Assembly: GCA_017962745.1 (NCBI GenBank)
Contig: JAGCUR010000019.1
Coordinates: 1-53,013, forward strand
Reading direction: 5' to 3'
Origin: Bacilli bacterium
Lineage (GTDB): Bacteria; Bacillota_I; Bacilli_A; ML615J-28; CAG-698
Length of the DNA: 53,013 nt
Part shown: piece by piece, positions 25,305 through 33,793 of the stretch
How positions within the stretch are numbered: the first letter of the stretch is position 1
How the letters are laid out: each line of letters starts with the position of its first letter
Made by a program: the position numbers and the translations under genes
Notes under the pieces: model-generated
Databases searched by the model: none
What the model was told of the DNA's origin: nothing
The model's input: the letters and a program-made list of their open reading frames with translations, nothing else

Positions 25305-26696
25305 CTATAAAGTTAGACTGAATTCGATTACTTCGTCTTCTTCTTTTGCCTCTTGCTTTGGAGCATATTTTTCAGTTAAGAATTTAACTGCTTTTTGTTT
25401 AAACAATGCACAAGTTAAGACATCTTCATCGCTTCTAACTAAATCTTTATATTTTTCTTTATACATTTCAAATTGAGGTTCAATCTTATCAGCAGGACGA
25501 TAAGTAATTACTTCATCATCACCGATTACTAACTTTCTAATTTCAGGATCAACTGGTGCAGGAGCTGCACCATATAAGCCATGTAAGTAATCTTTGATTT
25601 CTTTAGGTACCATCTTATATCTAACACCAGTCATAACATTCATTACTGATTGAGTACCAACCATTTGTGAAAGTGGTGTTACTAGTGGAGGATAACCTAA
25701 TTCTTTTCTTACGCGTGGTACTTCATTTAGTACTGCTTCGTATTTATCCATTGCATCTTGTTCTTTAAGTTGGCTCATTAAGTTAGATAACATACCACCA
25801 GGAACTTGATATTTTAAAATACTTGGGTTACAAGTTAGTGCTTTAGGATTAAGTCTTCCGCTCTTTAAGTATGCATCTTTAAACTTAGTTAATGTATCAG
25901 CAGCTCTCTTTAAGCATGCGATATCAAGTTTAGGATCATATTTAGTACCTTGAAGAGCATAACAGAATGATTCAGTCGATGGTTGACTTGTTCCACCACT
26001 AAATGGTGATAAAGCTGTATCGATGATATCTACACCAGCTTCGATTGCTTTCGCATAAGTCATTTCGCAAATACCACCAGTACAATGTGAATGTAGTTCA
26101 ATCGGTAGCTTTGTGCTCTTCTTTAATCTAGAAATTAATTCATAAGCTGCTTCTGGTAAAAGTACACCAGCCATATCTTTAATACATAAAGAATCAGCAC
26201 CCATCTTTTCAATTTCTAAAGCTAAATTAACATAATAATCTACAGTATGAACTGGACTAGTTGTATAGCTTACAGCTATTTGACAATGTCCACCATATTT
26301 TTTTGTGGAATCAACTGCACACTTTAAGTTTCTAATATCATTTAAAGCATCAAATACTCTAATGATATCGATACCATTTTCTAATGATTTCTTAACAAAC
26401 ATATCTACTACATCATCTGCATAATGATGATAACCTAAGATATTTTGTCCACGGAATAACATTTGTAATTTTGTGTTTTTACATCTTGCTTTAATAAGGC
26501 GTAATCTTTCCCATGGATCTTCATTTAAAAAGCTAATACAAGCATCAAATGTTGCTCCACCCCATACTTCTAATGCATGATATCCAGCCTTGTCCATATC
26601 ATCAACTAAAGCTAAAATTTCATCAGTAGTCATACGAGTAGCAATTAAAGATTGATGGCCATCACGTAAAGCAGTGTCAACGATTTTTACACCCAT
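25305..26696 (-). CDS. oadA: Oxaloacetate decarboxylase alpha subunit (carboxyltransferase)
   Basis: This 463-residue protein has the HMGL-like TIM barrel with VDTALRDGHQSLIATRM, RVFDALND, DSLCIKDMAGVL and ELHSHCTGG (metal and carboxyltransferase residues including the catalytic Lys of IKDM), followed by the PYC/OADA conserved domain. It transfers the carboxyl group of oxaloacetate to biotin. It has no C-terminal biotin domain; that is the separate gene at 24627. GGAGG lies upstream of ATG. Confidence 0.96.
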   Translation of the reverse strand: MGVKIVDTALRDGHQSLIATRMTTDEILALVDDMDKAGYHALEVWGGATFDACISFLNEDPWERLRLIKARCKNTKLQMLFRGQNILGYHHYADDVVDMFVKKSLENGIDIIRVFDALNDIRNLKCAVDSTKKYGGHCQIAVSYTTSPVHTVDYYVNLALEIEKMGADSLCIKDMAGVLLPEAAYELISRLKKSTKLPIELHSHCTGGICEMTYAKAIEAGVDIIDTALSPFSGGTSQPSTESFCYALQGTKYDPKLDIACLKRAADTLTKFKDAYLKSGRLNPKALTCNPSILKYQVPGGMLSNLMSQLKEQDAMDKYEAVLNEVPRVRKELGYPPLVTPLSQMVGTQSVMNVMTGVRYKMVPKEIKDYLHGLYGAAPAPVDPEIRKLVIGDDEVITYRPADKIEPQFEMYKEKYKDLVRSDEDVLTCALFKQKAVKFLTEKYAPKQEAKEEDEVIEFSLTL

Positions 26697-26769
26697 AAAT
26701 ATGCCTCCTTAGTACTAATATATAAGTATAATAATTAACACTCTGGAAAAATCCCAAAATATTCAATTC

Positions 26770-26798
26770 ATTATATATCTAAATCTCATTTTTTTCAA
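26770..26798 (-). promoter_or_regulatory. Promoter of the oxaloacetate decarboxylase operon
   Basis: The minus strand reads TTGAAA, 17 bp, TATAAT (-35 at 26793-26798, -10 at 26770-26775). The leader is about 65 nt without clear structure. Confidence 0.75.
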
Positions 26799-26872
26799 TA
26801 TTTGCACATATGAAAACGCTACTTAATTTATTATATTTTTTTTATCAGATATATAAATTTAATTATAATTGC

Positions 26873-26905
26873 ATAAAAAAATGTGTAGCAAGGCTACACA
26901 TTTTC
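26873..26905 (-). terminator. Terminator after rpsD
   Basis: The perfect stem AATGTGTAGC / GCTACACATT with a 3-nt loop has seven T residues on the minus strand and overlaps the end of the gene. Confidence 0.93.
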
Positions 26906-26908
26906 TTT

Positions 26909-27529
26909 TTAACGGTTGTAGAATTCTACAATCAAGTTTTCTTTAATTTCTGGTAATACTTCGCTTCTTTCAGGAAGACGAACGAATTTGCCTTCTAATT
27001 TTTCGTTATCAACTGATACGTATTCTTTTCTAGCAAAGTTTTGATCGATTGCTTCATGAATGAATGCGATACCTTTTGATGATTCTTTAACAGCAATAGT
27101 TTGACCAGGTTTAACTAAATATGATGGAATATCACATTTCTTGCCATCAACTAAAATATGTTGGTGGTTAACTAATTGACGAGCTTGTCTACGAGTTGAA
27201 GCAAATCCCATTCTATAAACTAGATTATCTAATCTTGTTTCTAATAGAATTAAGAAATTGTCACCATGTTTACCAGTCATCTTACCAGCTTTGTCGAATA
27301 AGTTTCTGAATTGTTTTTCGCTTAGACCATAAGTGAAACGTACTTTTTGTTTTTCTTGTAATTGAATACCATATTCAGATAACTTAGCTCTTCTTTGACC
27401 ATGTTGGCCTGGTGCATAACGTCTACGTTCTTTACCATTTTTGCCTAAAGCAAATTCTTTTTCACTCTCTAATGTAGAGTATTTTAATCTTCTAGAAACC
27501 TTCCATGCAGGTCCTGTGTAACGTGCCAT
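26909..27529 (-). CDS. rpsD: 30S ribosomal protein S4
   Basis: 206 residues, standard S4 length: [18 protein letters not shown] start, [19 protein letters not shown], the S4 RNA-binding domain with [20 protein letters not shown] at about 105-124 and LPERSEV near the end. It is a primary 16S rRNA binder and translational autoregulator in Bacillus. Here it is monocistronic with a long leader, a promoter and a terminator, as B. subtilis rpsD is. Confidence 0.98.
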   Translation of the reverse strand: MARYTGPAWKVSRRLKYSTLESEKEFALGKNGKERRRYAPGQHGQRRAKLSEYGIQLQEKQKVRFTYGLSEKQFRNLFDKAGKMTGKHGDNFLILLETRLDNLVYRMGFASTRRQARQLVNHQHILVDGKKCDIPSYLVKPGQTIAVKESSKGIAFIHEAIDQNFARKEYVSVDNEKLEGKFVRLPERSEVLPEIKENLIVEFYNR

Positions 27530-27687
27530 ATTTTTCTCCTCCTTATATAAATATTTAGTAAGGACTTAAATCAAACATAGTTAAGATCATTAATCATTTG
27601 TTTTCACGCGATAGCTAGCGCTACTCACATCCACCTTTGGTAAGTCTTAATCATATATTCATTTAAGTGCTGTCTTACTAGCACACT
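27530..27687 (-). promoter_or_regulatory. Structured rpsD 5' leader, putative S4-binding autoregulatory element
   Basis: About 158 nt separate the predicted transcription start from rpsD. On the minus strand GTGCT...AGCAC forms a local hairpin, and AGTAAG with ACTTAAAT near the 5' end can pair with ATTTAAGT and CTTACT near the 3' end, closing the leader into one domain. Bacillota rpsD mRNAs are known to carry an S4-binding leader. I cannot confirm the known pseudoknot by eye. Confidence 0.5.
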
Positions 27688-27693
27688 ATAACG

Positions 27694-27722
27694 ATTTTAC
27701 TCCTTTTCGCTTGAATTGTCAA
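27694..27722 (-). promoter_or_regulatory. Strong sigma-A promoter of rpsD
   Basis: The minus strand reads TTGACA, 17 bp, TAAAAT (-35 at 27717-27722, -10 at 27694-27699). It overlaps the last codons of the S-component gene. Confidence 0.85.
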
Positions 27723-28464
27723 GGTTTTCTTCGCTTCGTTTATTATCAGTAGCAATATTACGATATAGTTTAGAAATACTCTTATAAACGATAAATGTAA
27801 TAACTGAACACGCTACTGTCACTATTAGATTAAACGGGATTACACCAATTAATACATACATTAACATATAGTTTTCTTCGTTGATTGATGAGACACTGCT
27901 AGATAGCATTGATACAAATCCAGCTAAATTATCATTAAACATTAATTTAATATAGAAAGGAAGTAACAATACAATATTAGCAACTACTGCAGTAATTAGC
28001 CACGCAACGCTCGAAAAAACTAACGATATTGCAGCTCCACCTTTTGTTCTATGTTTTAAATATATAACACTTGAAGTCAGTGTTGCAGTAAGGCCAATAA
28101 ATAAGTCAGCAAGTTCACCAACGCACATATTTTTTGTAAATGGTATACAAATAGCAGTTCTAATTAGTATTACTAGTGCACCGCTTGTTGGGCCGAGTAA
28201 AAAACCAATAATGTATGCTGGCACAATCGAGAATTGAATTTTCAGGAAAGTGAAAATTGGAAATGGAATTTTTGCGAAAAGGTATAAAGGAACACTTAAA
28301 CCTGAAAAAATCGCAATCGCCACATATTTCTTTATTTTTTCTGATCTAGTCTTTGCGCCTTCTAATTTTTTGGCTATGAATATAGCTACAAATATTAGTA
28401 CAACTATTAGCACAACAAATAATATTTTTACAAGTGTTAAATGGTTTCTTAAAAATTCACCCAT
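27697..28464 (-). CDS. ECF transporter S component, RibU/FolT-like
   Basis: A 255-residue membrane protein. After an N-terminal helix (about 10-30) comes the S-component core of about six helices: FTFLKIQFSIVPAYIIGFLLGPTSG resembles the RibU signature (substrate loop plus GP.aG), and ELADLFIG continues it (split here: FTFLKIQFSIVPAYII, then GFLLGPTSG). Such proteins bind a vitamin (riboflavin most likely; folate or others possible) and dock on EcfT. No FMN riboswitch is visible in the short leader. It has its own promoter at 28488-28516. Confidence 0.75.
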   Translation of the reverse strand: MGEFLRNHLTLVKILFVVLIVVLIFVAIFIAKKLEGAKTRSEKIKKYVAIAIFSGLSVPLYLFAKIPFPIFTFLKIQFSIVPAYIIGFLLGPTSGALVILIRTAICIPFTKNMCVGELADLFIGLTATLTSSVIYLKHRTKGGAAISLVFSSVAWLITAVVANIVLLLPFYIKLMFNDNLAGFVSMLSSSVSSINEENYMLMYVLIGVIPFNLIVTVACSVITFIVYKSISKLYRNIATDNKRSEENLDNSSEKE

Positions 28465-28487
28465 AAAATTAACTCCAATACTGTATC

Positions 28488-28516
28488 ATTTTACCAAATA
28501 GTTTTATCTTAATCAA
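28488..28516 (-). promoter_or_regulatory. Promoter of the RibU-like S component
   Basis: The minus strand reads TTGATT, 17 bp, TAAAAT (-35 at 28511-28516, -10 at 28488-28493). The leader is about 17 nt and leaves no room for a riboswitch. Confidence 0.7.
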
Positions 28517-28535
28517 TCAATAACTTTCAAAACTA

Positions 28536-28566
28536 AAAAAGTGCGAGTAAACTCGCAACTTTTTTA
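28536..28566 (-). terminator. Terminator of the pgk-tpiA operon
   Basis: A stem of GCGAGT / ACTCGC extended by A/T and one mismatch has a T-run on the minus strand and immediately follows the tpiA stop. Confidence 0.88.
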
Positions 28567-28568
28567 TC

Positions 28569-29324
28569 TTATTTTACAGCAACATTTACTAACTTTAAGA
28601 AATCTTCAGGGATTAAGCTAGCACCACCGATTAAAGCACCATCAATATCTTCTTGAGCCATTAATTCATCAACGTTAGAAACTTTTACGCTTCCGCCATA
28701 TTGAATTCTAACAGCTTTAGCTGTCTTCTTATCGAATAACTTAGCAACCTTTTCACGGATGAAATGACAAGTTTCTTGAGCTTGAGCAGATGTAGCAGTT
28801 TTGCCTGTTCCAATTGCCCAAATAGGTTCATAGGCAATAACAAGTTTTGCAACTTGTTCTTTAGTTAAACCTTCTAAATCTTTTTCGATTTGACCGCCAA
28901 CTACTTCTTCAGTTAAGCCATTTTCTCTTTGTTCTAAAGATTCACCGCAGCACATAATAGGAGTTAGGCCTTTTTCAAATGCTACTTTTACTTTTTTGTT
29001 AACTGTTTCATCAGTTTCATTGAACATTGCTCTTCTTTCACTATGACCAATGATTACATATGTAACACCAATATTTGTTAACATATCAGCGCTTACTTCA
29101 CCAGTGAAAGCACCTTTTTCTTCAAAATGCATATTTTGAGCACCAATTCGTAAATTTCTACCTTGATATTTTACAGCATATCCTAAGTCAACAAATGGAG
29201 CACAGATAACACTATCAACTAATTTCTTTGATGGAAGTTTGCTCGCAACTTCTAAAACGAATGCTTTAGCTTCGTCGCGATTCTTATACATTTTCCAGTT
29301 TCCAGCAATAATAGGTTTTCTCAT
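28569..29324 (-). CDS. tpiA: Triosephosphate isomerase
   Basis: A 251-residue TIM barrel that interconverts dihydroxyacetone phosphate and glyceraldehyde 3-phosphate. Visible: GNWKMYKN (Lys 12), [14 protein letters not shown] (His 95), the catalytic glutamate in [15 protein letters not shown] and [11 protein letters not shown] plus GGASL phosphate loop. Eleven bp downstream of pgk, cotranscribed. Confidence 0.98.
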   Translation of the reverse strand: MRKPIIAGNWKMYKNRDEAKAFVLEVASKLPSKKLVDSVICAPFVDLGYAVKYQGRNLRIGAQNMHFEEKGAFTGEVSADMLTNIGVTYVIIGHSERRAMFNETDETVNKKVKVAFEKGLTPIMCCGESLEQRENGLTEEVVGGQIEKDLEGLTKEQVAKLVIAYEPIWAIGTGKTATSAQAQETCHFIREKVAKLFDKKTAKAVRIQYGGSVKVSNVDELMAQEDIDGALIGGASLIPEDFLKLVNVAVK

Positions 29325-29335
29325 TTTATTACCTC

Positions 29336-30583
29336 TTATTTACCGCAGCCACAGCAGCATTTATCGTTAATTGCAGCAACACCTGGTAATTCTTTACCTT
29401 CTAAATATTCTAAGCTTGCGCCACCACCTGTAGAGATGTGAGTGAATTTAGCTTCATAACCCATATTAATAGCAGCAGATGCACTATCACCACCACCGAT
29501 GATTGTAGTAGCACCTTGTAGGTGAGCTAGAGTTTCGCAAATAGCTTTTGTGCCAACTGCGAATTTTTCAACTTCGAATACACCAGCAGGACCATTCCAT
29601 ACAACTGTCTTAGCACCTTCTAATTCTTTTGCAAATGCTTTAATAGTTTCAGGACCGCAATCTAATCCTTGCCAATCGGCAGGAATTTCAGTTGCTTTAA
29701 CAACTTTAGTTTCCGCTTCTGCGATAGCACCAAAGAAATCTTCAGCAACTTTTGCATCATCTGGTTTAGCAATTACAACATCAACTGGTAAAACAATTTT
29801 ACCATTAGCTTTATCAAGTAAGCCTTTAGCAAATTCAACGAAATCTGGTTCGCATTTAGATTTACCAACTTCATATCCTAATGCTTTATAGAATGTATAT
29901 GCCATAGCTCCACAGATTAAAATCTTATCAGCTTTTTTAAGTAAGTTTTCAATTACAGAAATCTTATCAGATACTTTAGCACCACCAAGTATTGCTACAA
30001 ATGGTCTAACAGGGTTATCTACAGCTTCACCAATGAATTTAATTTCTTTTTCCATTAAGAAACCAGCTACAGCAGGACCTGCGATGTTTGTAGAAATACC
30101 AACGTTAGATGCATGAGCTCTATGAGCAGTACCGAATGCATCGTTTACGAATACTTCACCTAAAGACGCCCAATATGCACCAAGTTCTGGATTGTTCTTA
30201 GATTCTTTCTTACCATCTAAATCTTCAAAACGAGTGTTTTGGAACATTAATACTTCTTTAGGTTGTAATGCTTTGATAGCATCTTCTAATTCTTTGCCTC
30301 TGGTTTGAGGAACGAATTTAACGCTTTGGCCTAATAATTCTTCTAATCTCTTAGCAACTGGAGCTAAATCATTTTTAGCTTTGTCAGCTTCTTCAGCTAC
30401 TCTTCCTAAGTGTGAGAATAATACAACTTTTGCATTGTGATCAATTGCATACTTAATAGTAGGTAATGCTTGAACAATACGATTATCGTTTGTAATCACA
30501 CCATTTTTCATTGGAACGTTAAAATCAACTCTGATTAAAACGACCTTTCCATTTAATTCAACATCTCTAATTGTTTTTTTCAT
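29336..30583 (-). CDS. pgk: Phosphoglycerate kinase with cysteine-rich C-terminal tail
   Basis: 415 residues; produces ATP from 1,3-bisphosphoglycerate. Motifs: [53 protein letters not shown] and GGGDSASA. The start is ATG 30583 with GGAGG at 30589-30593; an in-frame TTG at 30595 precedes that site. The protein ends in KCCCGCGK, an extra cysteine cluster (four Cys in five residues) beyond the normal C-terminus. It could bind metal or be a redox or attachment tail; unknown. A TATAAT at 30624-30629 marks the promoter. Confidence 0.97.
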   Translation of the reverse strand: MKKTIRDVELNGKVVLIRVDFNVPMKNGVITNDNRIVQALPTIKYAIDHNAKVVLFSHLGRVAEEADKAKNDLAPVAKRLEELLGQSVKFVPQTRGKELEDAIKALQPKEVLMFQNTRFEDLDGKKESKNNPELGAYWASLGEVFVNDAFGTAHRAHASNVGISTNIAGPAVAGFLMEKEIKFIGEAVDNPVRPFVAILGGAKVSDKISVIENLLKKADKILICGAMAYTFYKALGYEVGKSKCEPDFVEFAKGLLDKANGKIVLPVDVVIAKPDDAKVAEDFFGAIAEAETKVVKATEIPADWQGLDCGPETIKAFAKELEGAKTVVWNGPAGVFEVEKFAVGTKAICETLAHLQGATTIIGGGDSASAAINMGYEAKFTHISTGGGASLEYLEGKELPGVAAINDKCCCGCGK

Positions 30584-30659
30584 ATTTACCTCCAATAGAT
30601 ACCTGAATTTATTTTACATATGCATTATACAATAAATATTTAAAAAAGTATATTAAAAG

Positions 30660-30692
30660 CATTAAAAAAGCAAACACGTAAGTGCTTGCTTT
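30660..30692 (-). terminator. Terminator after the sugar-ABC ATPase gene
   Basis: AAGCAAGCAC / GTGTTTGCTT stem (one G-U) with a 4-nt loop, followed by TTTTTT on the minus strand, 16 bp past the stop. Confidence 0.85.
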
Positions 30693-30707
30693 AAGATAAC
30701 TATAATA

Positions 30708-31835
30708 TTAGTTATATTTTCTAATTCTCTTTCCTTCTTCATCTGCAACAAAGAAATGACATTTTTCCATGTTGAATGCAAGTTCAATTGTATCGCCCAT
30801 AGAAATATCAGTTCTAGCAGAAATCTTAGCAACGATTGGTTGACCTGAAAGTTGTGCATAAACTAATGATTCATAACCTAATAATTCGCATACATCAATC
30901 TTATATTCTAATTTTAATTCATCATATGCATCAAATTTAGCATGTTCATCATGAATATCTTCTGGTCTAATACCTAAGATAATTGGTTTTTCGATTTGAT
31001 TTTGTTCTTTTAATACTTCGAACATCTTTTCAGGAACTTTAATCTTATGCATACCTAACTTATGATCACCAACGAAGAATTCGCCAGTTTCTAATACTTT
31101 ACCTTCAATGAAGTTCATAGCTGGAGAGCCAATGAATCCGGCAACGAATCTGTTTTCAGGGAAGTCATAAATTTCTTTAGGTGCACCGATTTGTTGAATG
31201 TAACCATCTTTCATAACAACGATTCTTGATGCCATTGTCATGGCTTCAGTTTGGTCATGTGTTACATAGATTGTAGTGATACCTAATCTTTGAGTAATCT
31301 TAGTGATTTCAGTTCTCATTTGTACACGTAGTTTAGCATCTAGGTTAGATAATGGTTCGTCCATTAAGAATACTTTAGCATCACGAACGATAGCTCTACC
31401 TAAAGCAACACGTTGTCTTTGACCACCTGATAAGGCTTTAGGACGTCTTTGAAGTAATGGTTTAAGTCCTAAAATTTCAGCTGCTTCATTAACACGACGT
31501 TCAATTTCTTCTCTTGAAACTTTACGAAGTTTTAAACCGAATGCCATATTATCATATACTGTCATATGTGGATACAAAGCGTAGCTTTGGAATACCATGG
31601 CGATGTTACGATCTTTTGGAGCAACATCATTTACTACATCATCATCAATTCTTAATTCGCCTGATGTGATTTCTTCTAGACCAGCGATCATACGAAGTGT
31701 AGTAGTCTTTCCACAGCCAGAAGGTCCAACGAATACGATAAATTCTCTATCTTTAATGTTTAAGTTAAAGTCAACAACAGCATGTACTCCGCCATCATAT
31801 ACTTTATTAATGTTTTTAAGTGTTACAGTTGCCAT
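30708..31835 (-). CDS. Carbohydrate ABC transporter ATP-binding protein (MsmX/UgpC/MalK type)
   Basis: 375 residues: Walker A GPSGCGKTTT, Q-loop VFQSYALYPHMTV, signature LSGGQRQRVALGRA, Walker B VFLMDEPLSNLD, then a regulatory TOBE-like C-terminal domain (GIRPEDI, GDTIELAF). Such stand-alone ATPases energise several sugar importers whose permeases lie elsewhere. No permease or binding protein gene is adjacent, fitting an MsmX-like shared ATPase. A palindromic operator candidate lies 69 bp upstream. Confidence 0.93.
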   Translation of the reverse strand: MATVTLKNINKVYDGGVHAVVDFNLNIKDREFIVFVGPSGCGKTTTLRMIAGLEEITSGELRIDDDVVNDVAPKDRNIAMVFQSYALYPHMTVYDNMAFGLKLRKVSREEIERRVNEAAEILGLKPLLQRRPKALSGGQRQRVALGRAIVRDAKVFLMDEPLSNLDAKLRVQMRTEITKITQRLGITTIYVTHDQTEAMTMASRIVVMKDGYIQQIGAPKEIYDFPENRFVAGFIGSPAMNFIEGKVLETGEFFVGDHKLGMHKIKVPEKMFEVLKEQNQIEKPIILGIRPEDIHDEHAKFDAYDELKLEYKIDVCELLGYESLVYAQLSGQPIVAKISARTDISMGDTIELAFNMEKCHFFVADEEGKRIRKYN

Positions 31836-31903
31836 AAATTTCCTCCTACCGACAAAATAACTTCTTACAATAGCATTGTATCAAATATGAAAGAATAAGC
31901 ATA

Positions 31904-31918
31904 TGTGCAAAGTGCACA
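31904..31918. promoter_or_regulatory. Palindromic operator candidate upstream of the sugar-ABC ATPase
   Basis: TGTGCA-AAG-TGCACA is a perfect 6+3+6 palindrome about 30 bp upstream of a TACAAT -10-like box on the minus strand. The PucR/CdaR-type regulator gene lies directly upstream, so it is a candidate binder, though unproven. Confidence 0.5.
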
Positions 31919-31939
31919 AAAGTGAACTGTGCGTTAAAA

Positions 31940-31972
31940 TTAAAATTCCTTGAACAAAGTCCAAGGAATTTT
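31940..31972 (-). terminator. Terminator after the PucR/CdaR-type regulator gene
   Basis: AAAATTCCTTG / CAAGGAATTTT stem with a roughly 10-nt loop and a weak TTTTAA tract on the minus strand. Confidence 0.75.
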
Positions 31973-31974
31973 AT

Positions 31975-32598
31975 TTAAATATTCTTCAAAAATTCATACA
32001 TTATGACTGCATCTTTAAAGCGTCTAATGTCTAAACCAGTTTCATCTTTAATTTGTTCTAATTTATAATTTACAGTGTTACGATGCATATAAGTATTCTT
32101 AGCAGTTGTACTAATATTTAAATCATTTTCAAACATTGTATTAATTAACATTAATAAGCTTTCATCTTTTAATACCTTGTTTAATAATACTGGTGCTAAT
32201 TCTTTTGCTTGTTCTTTAGAACTAGTTAGATATGCCAAGATATTTTTATTAGATGTATATGTATATTTATTAAGACCTGCTTTATTATATATATCTAATA
32301 ATTTATGAAATTCAGTTGCATCACCAAATTGAATTTTTCCACTTTCGAATAAATGAGCATCTGTATAGAAGTCATCATTAATTGTTTTAATTAGACTCTT
32401 AAAGTCGAAGTCAATCTTATTAAAATAGAAGATAACGCTATATTCTTCATAGCTTACAACTTCAACTTCACCGATGACATCTTTTAGGATATCAATTATT
32501 TCATATGTATATTTAGATGTATTCAAAATAAAGAATTTATAATAAGGATAATTAGGTTTAACCTTATTAGTTAAGTACTTTTGCATTACATTAATCAT
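31975..32598 (-). CDS. PucR/CdaR-type transcriptional regulator
   Basis: 207 residues. The C-terminus (about 150-205) is the PucR-family helix-turn-helix: NDLNISTTAKNTYMHRNTV and NYKLEQIKDETGLDIRRF match the ..A...L.iHrnTv.YRL..i...tG.d. pattern. The N-terminal part is a degenerate sensor domain without a recognisable ligand site. The start chosen is ATG 32598, with AGGTGAG 5 nt upstream; the in-frame GTG at 32607 is part of that site. An extended -10 (TGGTATAAT) lies at 32617-32622. The regulator likely controls sugar or carbon genes, perhaps the ATPase gene downstream. Confidence 0.8.
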   Translation of the reverse strand: MINVMQKYLTNKVKPNYPYYKFFILNTSKYTYEIIDILKDVIGEVEVVSYEEYSVIFYFNKIDFDFKSLIKTINDDFYTDAHLFESGKIQFGDATEFHKLLDIYNKAGLNKYTYTSNKNILAYLTSSKEQAKELAPVLLNKVLKDESLLMLINTMFENDLNISTTAKNTYMHRNTVNYKLEQIKDETGLDIRRFKDAVIMYEFLKNI

Positions 32599-32627
32599 AT
32601 TACTCACCTAATAAAGATTATACCATA

Positions 32628-32664
32628 TCAAAAAAATAGAACCAATATTTTTGGTTCTATTTTA
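32628..32664 (-). terminator. Terminator downstream of the gene remnant
   Basis: AAATAGAACCAA / TTGGTTCTATTT stem with a 4-nt loop and seven T residues on the minus strand. Confidence 0.9.
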
Positions 32665-32709
32665 TATTTATTTTACATATTCGTAATTTTGCTTTAACGA
32701 TTGTTTTAA

Positions 32710-32946
32710 TCATTCGATTGTTTCTTGGTAGCTTTCATATGGATATAAATAATTTGTATCAATATTTATACTACCTTCTACAACTCTAGCCCACTCATTT
32801 GTTTGAGCAGTTTTAATATTAAAGTATGTTTTTAGATAATCCATACACCATTTATCTTTATTTATGCAATCATTTACCCATAAAGTTTTAGAATCATCTG
32901 AAGACAAAGTAATATTTGCTTGATAACTTGCTTCATAGTTTTTATT
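32710..32946 (-). pseudogene. Remnant of an unidentified gene (about 78 codons)
   Basis: The frame runs from an in-frame stop at 32947-32949 to TGA at 32710, with no ATG and no ribosome site at the only alternative start (TTG 32907). The peptide includes DDSKTLWVNDCINKDKW and ends YPYESYQETIE. It is followed by an intact terminator, so it looks like the 3' end of a lost gene. I recognise no family. Confidence 0.4.
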
Positions 32947-32982
32947 TTATTTTTTGAAAAGCGTTATATAAGGAATGCAAAG

Positions 32983-33636
32983 TCATTGTTTTCCACAAAA
33001 GCTAAGATATATGATATTATTTCCTTTGTGAATAATTTTGCAATAACAACTATTATGGTCCACCGCGGTCACATATTCTTGCAAAGTTATTTCGCCATAA
33101 TTATCAAATGTACCATATATTTCTTCTATTCTTTTAACATATTCATCTACTTCATCATCTCTTAAATGTATGCTAAGTTTAATTTCGTACAAATTATCAT
33201 GATCTTCTTCTTCATAATAATAAAAGTATTCTACATTATAGTTTTCTAGCGATTCTAAATGTGGAAAAAACGAATAATCAGCCTTACAGTTCTCATCAAT
33301 AATCAAATAATTATCAAAGTCGTATGTCCTACTGCACGATGAATTAATTGTTCTCGTTAAAAATAGCATCATCAAAAAAGCCATAAGAATAATCGCTGAA
33401 ACAATAATAACGCAAACTTTTTCTATCCATTTTCCTTTTTTAAGAACAAGGCCAACTAAAAAAACAGCTGTTCCGTATATGATTATAATTGCAGATAGAT
33501 CAATAATAATTTGCCTAGCACTGAGAGTAGGATATAAATATCTTCGACAATCAATCATATTACAAATAAAATATATCGCAATAATAATTAAGAACAACAA
33601 TACGCCACATGCAATTTTTTTAATAGAAAAATTCAC
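32983..33636 (-). CDS. Hypothetical membrane protein with three N-terminal helices
   Basis: 217 residues: hydrophobic helices at about 8-25, 45-65 and 72-94, then a roughly 120-residue acidic extracytoplasmic domain rich in Asp, Glu and Tyr with several cysteines. GTG start with GGAGG 5 nt upstream. No family recognised. A gene remnant follows; a 157-bp gap without features other than the hydrogenase terminator precedes it. Confidence 0.65.
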   Translation of the reverse strand: MNFSIKKIACGVLLFLIIIAIYFICNMIDCRRYLYPTLSARQIIIDLSAIIIIYGTAVFLVGLVLKKGKWIEKVCVIIVSAIILMAFLMMLFLTRTINSSCSRTYDFDNYLIIDENCKADYSFFPHLESLENYNVEYFYYYEEEDHDNLYEIKLSIHLRDDEVDEYVKRIEEIYGTFDNYGEITLQEYVTAVDHNSCYCKIIHKGNNIIYLSFCGKQ

Positions 33637-33755
33637 AAAATCCTCCTAAGTTATATCAGATCCACTTTTAATTCTTTTAGTAATATTACCACTACCATCG
33701 TATTTTATTCTTGTAGTTAAATTATATAATCACAATATAATTTATGCAAATATAG

Positions 33756-33785
33756 AAAAGCAACGACTTATAAAGTCGTTGCTTA
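33756..33785 (-). terminator. Terminator of the hydrogenase operon
   Basis: AAGCAACGACTT / AAGTCGTTGCTT stem with a short loop, then TTTTCT on the minus strand, just past the HydA stop. Confidence 0.88.
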
Positions 33786-33793
33786 TATTTTAA

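Noticed and set aside
28465-28535. FMN riboswitch before the RibU-like gene
   Set aside because: The leader from the predicted promoter is only about 17 nt and shows none of the conserved FMN aptamer sequences.
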